DNA of 6,379 nucleotides from Thermoplasmata archaeon (GTDB lineage: Archaea > Thermoplasmatota > Thermoplasmata > Lutacidiplasmatales > UBA184). Made by a program: the position numbers and the translations under genes. Shown here in pieces: positions 1 through 5,400 of this stretch. The notes beneath the pieces are model-generated. The model saw nothing but the letters and a program-made list of their open reading frames with translations, did no database searches and was not told where the DNA came from. Within the stretch, counting starts at the first letter, position 1. Every line of letters starts with the position of its first letter. The stretch covers positions 1-6,379 of the forward strand of contig JASHQF010000045.1 of the NCBI GenBank assembly GCA_030037695.1, written 5' to 3'.

Positions 1-1
1 C

Positions 2-217
2 CCGCCGCCCCGGCGGCGTCGGCGGTCCAAGGCCGCCAAGTCGGCCGGAGCCGCCGACGCCGCCACGGCGGGGGGCGCCGCCGCCCCGGAGAAACCGAAG
101 CGTCGGACCGTGCGGCGACGCAAGGCCCCCCCCGTGGTCGGAGCGGTCGAGGAAACGGTGCCTCCTGCGGCGCTCGGGAACGAACCGCCGAAGGATCCCC
201 CGCCGGAGGGCGGATGA
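2..217 (+). CDS. C-terminal tail of an unidentified basic, Ala/Pro-rich protein (5' truncated)
   Basis: The frame starting at base 2 is open from the left edge to a TGA at 215-217 and gives the last 71 residues of a protein whose start lies outside the window. No folded domain is visible. The tail has two basic clusters, five consecutive Arg at residues 4-8 and a Lys/Arg-rich stretch at residues 31-41 (KPKRRTVRRRK), joined by an Ala/Gly-rich linker, and it ends in a Pro/Glu/Gly-rich acidic segment. This composition is typical of a disordered extension that could contact nucleic acid, but that is inference. The stop codon overlaps the start of the downstream KaiC-like gene in ATGA (214-217), which supports this frame and implies one operon with coupled translation. 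The other two plus frames are also open here, but they read as Arg/Gly/Pro-rich low-complexity sequence with no stop at the junction. I do not recognise the gene. Confidence 0.6.
   Translation, partial: PPPRRRRRSKAAKSAGAADAATAGGAAAPEKPKRRTVRRRKAPPVVGAVEETVPPAALGNEPPKDPPPEGG
205..209 (+). promoter_or_regulatory. Shine-Dalgarno-like GGAGG before the KaiC-like gene
   Basis: GGAGG lies four bases before the ATG at 214, inside the coding end of the upstream gene. The spacing is shorter than usual. Together with the ATGA overlap, it supports the chosen start and reinitiation or coupled translation from the upstream gene. Confidence 0.45.
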
Positions 218-993
218 CCGACCCCGAACTGCCGGCCGAGCCGCGCGTCTCCATCGGGATCGCCGGCCTCGACCGGATGCTCGGCGGCGGCCTCATCCCC
301 GGCCGGCCGTACCTCGTCACGGGAGGGACGGGCAGCGGCAAGACCCTCCTCACGCTCGGCTTCCTGCTCGAGGGACTGCGGCGCGGCGAGGAGGTTCTGC
401 TCGTCGCGGCCGACGAGCCCCCGGCCGAGATCGTGGAGAACGTCCGCGCGTTCGGCTGGGACCTCTCCGCGGTCCGCACGCTCGATGCGAACCCCGGGCT
501 CCACGGGTACCGTCGGGGCGCGGCGGTCCAGGAGATCCGATCGATGACCGATCTCAAGTCGCTGCGCGATCTCGCCGGGGACGCCCGCAAGGCCGCCGAC
601 GCCGAGGAGATCGCGATCCAGTCGATCCAGCTCAAGCTCAGGCAGCAGATGGCCGGGGTCCCGTTCCGCCGCGTCGTCGTCGACTCCCTCTCCTCGATCC
701 GCCGGTTCGCCCTCAAGCCCACCGCGGAGCCGCAGGCGGAGCGCACCGAGGTCCAGTCGCTGCTGCGGTTCCTCGCCGAGCGGGGGACGACGACCCTGAT
801 CACCTCGACCCCGGGGGACCCGGCGGTCCTCACCCCCGAGGAGATCCTCACCCGGGGCGAGATCCTGCTCACCCGCAAGTGGATCGGCGACCGCTCGGTC
901 CGTCAGCTCAAGATCGTCCGGATGCGCGGGGCCGCCCACGACCCGGAGCGGCGCCCGTTCGCGATCACCCCGCAGGGACTCGTCGTCGGGTAG
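214..993 (+). CDS. Single-domain KaiC-like / RAD55-family RecA-fold ATPase
   Basis: This is a 259-residue cytosolic P-loop ATPase of the KaiC/RadA superfamily, the usual length for a one-domain archaeal KaiC-like protein. The N-terminal family signature is present (GIAGLDRMLGGGLIPG, residues 15-30). Walker A is GGTGSGKT at 37-44. Residues D67-E68 occupy the place of the KaiC catalytic Glu-Glu pair and are followed by the typical AFGWDL at 79-84. Walker B is RVVVDSL at 153-159, with D157 as the Mg-coordinating acid. The C-terminal strand carries VRMRG (235-239) and H242, matching the KLRG...H region that contacts the neighbouring subunit's nucleotide in KaiC hexamers. A second KaiC domain is absent, so the CII phosphorylation sites are missing and a circadian role should not be assumed. 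Between the FGWDL region and Walker B there is a charged helical segment (about 112-148) that looks longer than in standard KaiC. It is probably co-transcribed with the preceding gene (ATGA overlap). Its specific target is unknown. Confidence 0.9.
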   Translation: MTDPELPAEPRVSIGIAGLDRMLGGGLIPGRPYLVTGGTGSGKTLLTLGFLLEGLRRGEEVLLVAADEPPAEIVENVRAFGWDLSAVRTLDANPGLHGYRRGAAVQEIRSMTDLKSLRDLAGDARKAADAEEIAIQSIQLKLRQQMAGVPFRRVVVDSLSSIRRFALKPTAEPQAERTEVQSLLRFLAERGTTTLITSTPGDPAVLTPEEILTRGEILLTRKWIGDRSVRQLKIVRMRGAAHDPERRPFAITPQGLVVG

Positions 994-1022
994 GGGCCGG
1001 GGAGCCGCCGGGCAGCGGCCCC
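993..1022. terminator. GC-rich inverted repeat in the convergent gap (possible termination/3'-end structure)
   Basis: GGGGCCG (993-999) and CGGCCCC (1016-1022) form a perfect 7-bp inverted repeat around a 16-base loop, filling the 31-bp gap between the stop codons of two convergent genes. No oligo-T run follows on either strand, whereas archaeal termination usually depends on one. The role as a terminator is therefore weakly supported, and the repeat may only reflect base composition. Confidence 0.25.
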
Positions 1023-1024
1023 AG

Positions 1025-2263
1025 CTAGGGCAGGAGGCGGGCCGCGGCAGCGCGCAGTCCCGCGGCGCGGCTCCGGAACCGGGGAGCCACGTAGGCGCCC
1101 ACCGCCCACTCGGCCGGGGGGCGCGAGGAGAACGCTCCCCACGGCATGTGCCGCTCGAACGGACGCGCCCGACGTGTCCCGTCGACCAGGAGGACCGTCC
1201 GCCAATCCTCCGACGGGTCGGTCCGCGACTCGAGCCCGGCGAGGTCGAGGAGGACCGAGCCCGGGGGGGCGTGCAGCCGCTCTGCCAGGAGGTCTTCGAA
1301 CGCGCGCCGTCGCGGCGGGTCCCGGGCGAGACGGAGCCAACGGCTCCGCGCGCCCGACGGGAGACGAGGCCATCCGAAGGCCCGCTTGTACAGGCGCCGG
1401 TCGAGCAGGCCGCCGACGAGCGCCCGGCCCGCGCCCGGGACCCCCGAGAGCCGAACCAGGAGTTCCGCGTCGCGCCAGGCGAAGAACTCCTCGGCCGCGC
1501 CGGGGTAGCCGGGGTGCCGCTCCACCGCGGCCTGGGCCATCATCTCCGCGGCGCGGACGGTCTTGTGGTAGTACACGGACGAGTACATCAGGGAACGACC
1601 GAGCAGGAACCCCTCGACGGCGTTGCGTCCTTTCTCCGCGAAGGCGAGACGGCGACCCGCAGGGCGGAGCGTCTCTAGGAGCCGGACCGCGTCGACGGCG
1701 CCGTGCGCGACGCCCGTGTAGTGAGCGTCCCGCTGCAGGTAGTCGATCCGATCGGCATCGATCGCCCCGTGGAGGATCGCGGCCGGGAGCCGGGGCGGCC
1801 GCGCCGGTCCGGGTTCGACGAGGCGCGCTACGTCCGACGGCGCGAGCTCGTGCTCTTCGAGCACCGACGGAACGGTCGTCCGGTCGCGGGGCCACAAGGG
1901 ATCCACACCCCGGATCCGGCGCGAGGAGAGAGCTTCGTGGCCGACGCCCAGCACCTCGCGCAGCGGCCCGTCGAGGGTGTGGGAGAACGGACCGTGTCCG
2001 AGGTCGTGGAGCAGGGCAGCGGCGCGGACCGGTTCCGCCTCTTCGGGCGCGAGGGCCAGCCGCTCGGCCATCCGCGCGGCGACCCAGAACGTCCCGAGCG
2101 AGTGCTCGAGGCGGGTGTGGTTCGCCCCGGGAAAGACCAGGTGGGCAAAGCCGGTCTGGCGGATCCCCCACAGCCGCTGGAACTCCGGGGTCGACAGCAG
2201 GTCGAGCTCGAGCGGGCCCAGCGCGATCGTCCCGTGGACCGGGTCGAAGATCGACTTGCCCAT
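1025..2263 (-). CDS. HD-domain phosphohydrolase, SAMHD1/dGTPase-like (COG1078-type)
   Basis: This is a 412-residue soluble metal-dependent phosphohydrolase. It opens with FDPVHG (residues 6-11), the usual start of this family. The HD metal ligands are visible in order: H54 in RLEHSLG, H86-D87 in LLHDLGHGPFSH (84-95), and D169 in AIDADRIDYL (167-176). G108-H109-E110 matches the family's conserved GHE. RDAHYTG (178-184) and the later helix with YYHKTVR (231-237) also fit. Characterised relatives hydrolyse dNTPs to deoxynucleosides and triphosphate, but the substrate of this protein cannot be read from sequence. I chose the ATG at 2263 because the family normally begins at once with the (F/R)DPVHG motif and because GGAGG lies upstream at 2280-2276. 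A GTG at 2290 would add nine residues, MVPRRGRAR. The last 150 or so residues are Arg-rich and less recognisable. It converges on the KaiC-like gene and is divergent from the TPR gene. Confidence 0.9.
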   Translation of the reverse strand: MGKSIFDPVHGTIALGPLELDLLSTPEFQRLWGIRQTGFAHLVFPGANHTRLEHSLGTFWVAARMAERLALAPEEAEPVRAAALLHDLGHGPFSHTLDGPLREVLGVGHEALSSRRIRGVDPLWPRDRTTVPSVLEEHELAPSDVARLVEPGPARPPRLPAAILHGAIDADRIDYLQRDAHYTGVAHGAVDAVRLLETLRPAGRRLAFAEKGRNAVEGFLLGRSLMYSSVYYHKTVRAAEMMAQAAVERHPGYPGAAEEFFAWRDAELLVRLSGVPGAGRALVGGLLDRRLYKRAFGWPRLPSGARSRWLRLARDPPRRRAFEDLLAERLHAPPGSVLLDLAGLESRTDPSEDWRTVLLVDGTRRARPFERHMPWGAFSSRPPAEWAVGAYVAPRFRSRAAGLRAAAARLLP

Positions 2264-2312
2264 CCTCGCGCGCCCCCTCCTCGGAACCACGAGGTCAGGG
2301 AGGGGCGCTCGG

Positions 2313-2320
2313 CATTAAGC
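2313..2320 (-). promoter_or_regulatory. Weak TATA-like element for the HD phosphohydrolase gene
   Basis: On the minus strand GCTTAATG is the only AT-containing patch of note near this gene. Its centre is about 27 bases upstream of 2290 and about 54 upstream of the ATG at 2263, so an archaeal transcript would begin near 2290 with a leader of roughly 27 bases. The core TTAA is short and deviates from the archaeal TATA consensus. Confidence 0.3.
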
Positions 2321-2458
2321 GCGCCGCGGCGGGGGGACCGGTTCGCACGTTCCGGGAGGGCACGGGGGCGCGCCGCGAGGCGTCGTCGCCTTCCGAACGG
2401 CTGCGGGCGACGGCGTTCTGGGCCCCGCGCCGCGGGATCCGCACGAACACCCTCGAGC

Positions 2459-2472
2459 CGAACGTATTTATC
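2459..2472 (+). promoter_or_regulatory. Archaeal TATA box driving a probable leaderless transcript of the TPR gene
   Basis: TATTTATC at 2465-2472 stands out in GC-rich surroundings and resembles an archaeal TATA box. The preceding CGAACG may serve as the TFB recognition element. The centre of the box is about 30 bases before the ATG at 2498. Archaeal transcription normally starts roughly 25-28 bases after the TATA centre, which would leave only a few untranslated bases. No Shine-Dalgarno motif precedes the ATG, which agrees with a leaderless mRNA. Confidence 0.65.
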
Positions 2473-2497
2473 GCCTCGAACCCGTCGAACCGCGGCG

Positions 2498-5400
2498 ATG
2501 GCATCGGCTGCCCGCTCCGGTCGCTCGCTCCCTCCGGTCGAGGAGGTCCGCGAGCGGTACCGCGAGGCGGAGCGGGCCGAGGCGGGCAGCGACCGGACCC
2601 GCTACGTCGAGGCGATGAAATCGTTCCTCGCGACGACCGAGCGGCACGTCGACGCGCTCGCGAAGGAGGGGACGGAGGTCGCCCCGATGCTCGACGAGGC
2701 GGCGATGGCGTTCTACCGTGCGTCGAACCCCGAGCTCGCGGAGCGCGCGATCGACCTCGGCCTGCGGCTGAGCCCGGGGACGGCGACGCTCCTGCACCAC
2801 AAGGCCCTCGTGCTTCTCTCGCTCAACCGCGACCTCCCCTCGGTCGTCCAGCTCACCGACCGCGCCCTCGAGGCCCGGCCGCACGACAAGAGCCTCTGGG
2901 CGACCCGCGGGGACGCGCTCCGTCTCCTCGGCCAGAACGTCGAGGCGGCGGACTCGTACCTGCGGGCCCAGGAGCTCGACGCCGCGTCAACGCGCTACGT
3001 CGATCGGGCGCTGAAGCTCGTCCCGAACCATCCGCGCGCCCTCCGGCTCAAGATCGAGCTCGCCCGCTCCCGCGGCGGCGACCTGCCCGCGCTCGCCGCC
3101 TGTGACGAGCTGCTCAAGGCGAACCCCGACGACCTCGACCTTCACCGGGCGCGGGCCGACCTCCTCTTCTCGCTCGGGCGGCTCGACGATGCCCTCGAGT
3201 CGGTCCGCAAGGTCCTCGCCCAGCACCCGGACGACCCGTCGCTCAAGCTGTTCGAGGCGCGGATCCTGTTCCGCCGCGGGCGGGCGGAGGAGGCGGCGCC
3301 GATCGCGGAAGCGCTCGTCCGCGGGAACGACGGCACGAACGGCGCAGCGCTCGAGGAGATCGCCGCCCTCGCGGTGGAGGCTCGGCCCGACCTCGCGCTC
3401 ACCGCCCGCAAGCGGCTCCGCGAGGTCGATCCCCGGAACCTGCAGAACCTTTTGGACCTCAAGTCGCTCGCCTCGAAGCTCGGGGACGTCGAAGGGGCCC
3501 TCGCCGCCTGCCGCGCCGTCCTCGAGGTCTCGCCCGACAACCTCGAGGCGATGCGCGGCATCGCCGAGCTCGAGGCGGCCTCCGGCCGGGCCGACGCGGC
3601 GCTCGACGCGTTCCGCACGATCGCCAAGGCCCACCCGCACGCGACCGGCGAGCTCCGCAAGGGGCTCGCGCTCGCTCAGGAGAAGGGGACGCCGGACGTT
3701 GTCCGGGAGTTCGCCGAGGCGCTCCTCGCCGCCGATCCCGGGGACGTCGACGCCCGGGCGGTTCTCGCGCGCGCCCGGGCCGCCGCCGGGGACGTACCGG
3801 GCGCGCTGGCGGCCCTGGACGCCCTCCTCGCCGCCCACCCGGGCGACGTGAAGTACCTGCTCGAGAAGCGTACGCTGCTCTCGGCCTCGAACGACCGGGC
3901 GGGCCTCGCGCCCGTGCTCGACGAGCTGTTCCGGCTCGACCCGACGCGGACCGATGTCGCGGTCGAACGGGGGAGCCTCTACCTCGGGGCCGCCTACGAC
4001 CTCCCCGAAGGGTCGGCCGAACGGGAGGCGGCGGCCCGCACCGCGCTCGTCTCGTTCGAGCGGGCGTCGAGCGACCCGTCGGCCCAGGACGTTTGCCGCC
4101 TCGGCCTCGCGCGGGCGTCGCGGATCGTGGACGACCCCGAAACGGCGATCCGCGCCTACGTGGAGTTCCTGGAGCGCGGGGCGAACGGGGTCCGGGCGGA
4201 CATCCGCCAGGAGCTCGCGCAAACGCTGCGCGAGGCGGGCCGGTTCAGCGAGGCGGCCGAGCAGTTCGAAAAGACGATCGCGGCCGGCCGGGACGACTCC
4301 GACCTGCTGTGGGGGGCGGCCGAGGTCTACGCCCACCTCAACGAGGAGGCGCTCGCCCTCCGCCTGCTCGAGCTCCTGCTGCGCCGCGAACCCGCGAACC
4401 CGCTGTACCTGAGGAAGAAGGGCCAGTTGCTCCTCCGGGCCGGCCGGCGGGAGGAGGCGCTCCGGGCGCTCCGGTCCGCGATCGACGGCTCGCGCGGCGA
4501 TCCGCACGCCCACTTCGAGGTCGGCGAGGCGCTCCGGGCCCAGGGGGCGTACCCGGACGCGATCACGTTCTACCGGCAGGGCCTCGAGCTCGACCCCAGG
4601 AACCGCCACGGCCGGCTCGCCCTCGCCGAGACCCTCCTGCTCGCCGGACAGTATCCGGAGGCGATCGCGCTCGTCGACCCGCTCCTCAAGGAGGACCCGA
4701 ACGACCTCGCCGCCTGGAAGGCGCGCGCCGACGCCTGGCGCGCCCTCGGTCGGCCTTCGGAGGTCCTGTACTCGCTGCGGGCGATCCTCCTCCTCGAGCC
4801 CGAGAACCCCGCTGGCCTCCTCGAGATGTACCGCCTCCGTCGCGAGGGCGGCGAGACGAAGGAGGCGTACGAGGCCCTGTCCAAGCTCCTCCAGTCGAGC
4901 GCCTCGGAGGCGCACGACCCCGCCCTCCACATCGAGCGCGGGGACCTCGCCTCGTCGCTCGGGCTCCCCGAGGAGGCGAACACCGCCTACGAGCGGGCGG
5001 CGACGCTCGATCCTGCGTTCCGCCTCGAGATCGCCCTACGGCGCGCGCGCCTGCGCCTGGGCGCCGGCCGGCCCGACCTCGCGCTCGAGGTCCTCGAGGA
5101 GGGCCTGAAGGCGAGCCCGGGCGCCCCCGCCCCGAGCTTGGCGGCGCTCCTTCTTCGCGCCGAGATCCTGGAGTCCCTCGAACGGCCCGCCGAGGCTCGG
5201 GCAGCGTTCGAGGAGGTGCGGGCGCGGGAGCCGAAGTCCCCGGTGGCCCTTGCCGGGGTCGCCCGTTCGATGATCGCCGAGGGCCGGCACGCGGAGGCCG
5301 TCGAGTTCCTCCGGGCCGCGATCCCCCAGCTCCCGCCCGAGGAGTCGCTGTACCTCCTGCTCGCGGAGGGGGAGAGCGGGCTCGGCCACCTGGACCGGGC

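Larger units (their letters stand above)
2264..2497. other. Divergent intergenic regulatory region
   Basis: These 234 bases separate the leftward HD gene from the rightward TPR gene and contain no convincing gene. They hold the two TATA-like elements listed separately. Three copies of the 9-mer CGCGCCGCG lie at 2320-2328, 2369-2377 and 2426-2434, the first touching the leftward TATA-like element. A direct repeat of TCGAACC (2476-2482 and 2485-2491) sits between the rightward TATA box and its start codon. These repeats could be regulator sites, but in such GC-rich DNA chance is a serious alternative. Confidence 0.6.

Noticed and set aside
903..2171. A 422-residue minus-strand frame overlapping the HD gene
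   Set aside because: It is a shifted frame of the HD gene, lacks the HD motifs, and runs into the KaiC-like coding region.
2295..2504. A 69-residue minus-strand ORF in the divergent intergenic region
   Set aside because: It would read across the TATA boxes of both flanking genes and has no ribosome binding site, recognisable domain or coding-like composition.
1174..3105. A 643-residue plus-strand open frame spanning the HD gene, the intergenic region and the start of the TPR gene
   Set aside because: It crosses a promoter region and two well-supported genes. Its translation is almost pure Arg/Pro/Gly/Ala, so it is a shadow frame.
2987..4930. A 647-residue open frame on the minus strand opposite the TPR gene
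   Set aside because: It is antisense to a frame with clear TPR repeats and G/C third-position bias. Its translation is a Leu/Glu/Arg/Val/Gly-rich low-complexity sequence with no domain, as expected when stop codons are rare in GC-rich DNA.
3385..5085. A near-identical 15-base word (CCCGACCTCGCGCTC) at about 3387 and 5071, considered as a DNA repeat
   Set aside because: Both copies encode the same short TPR helix phrase (PDLAL) with the genome's preferred codons, so codon bias explains them.
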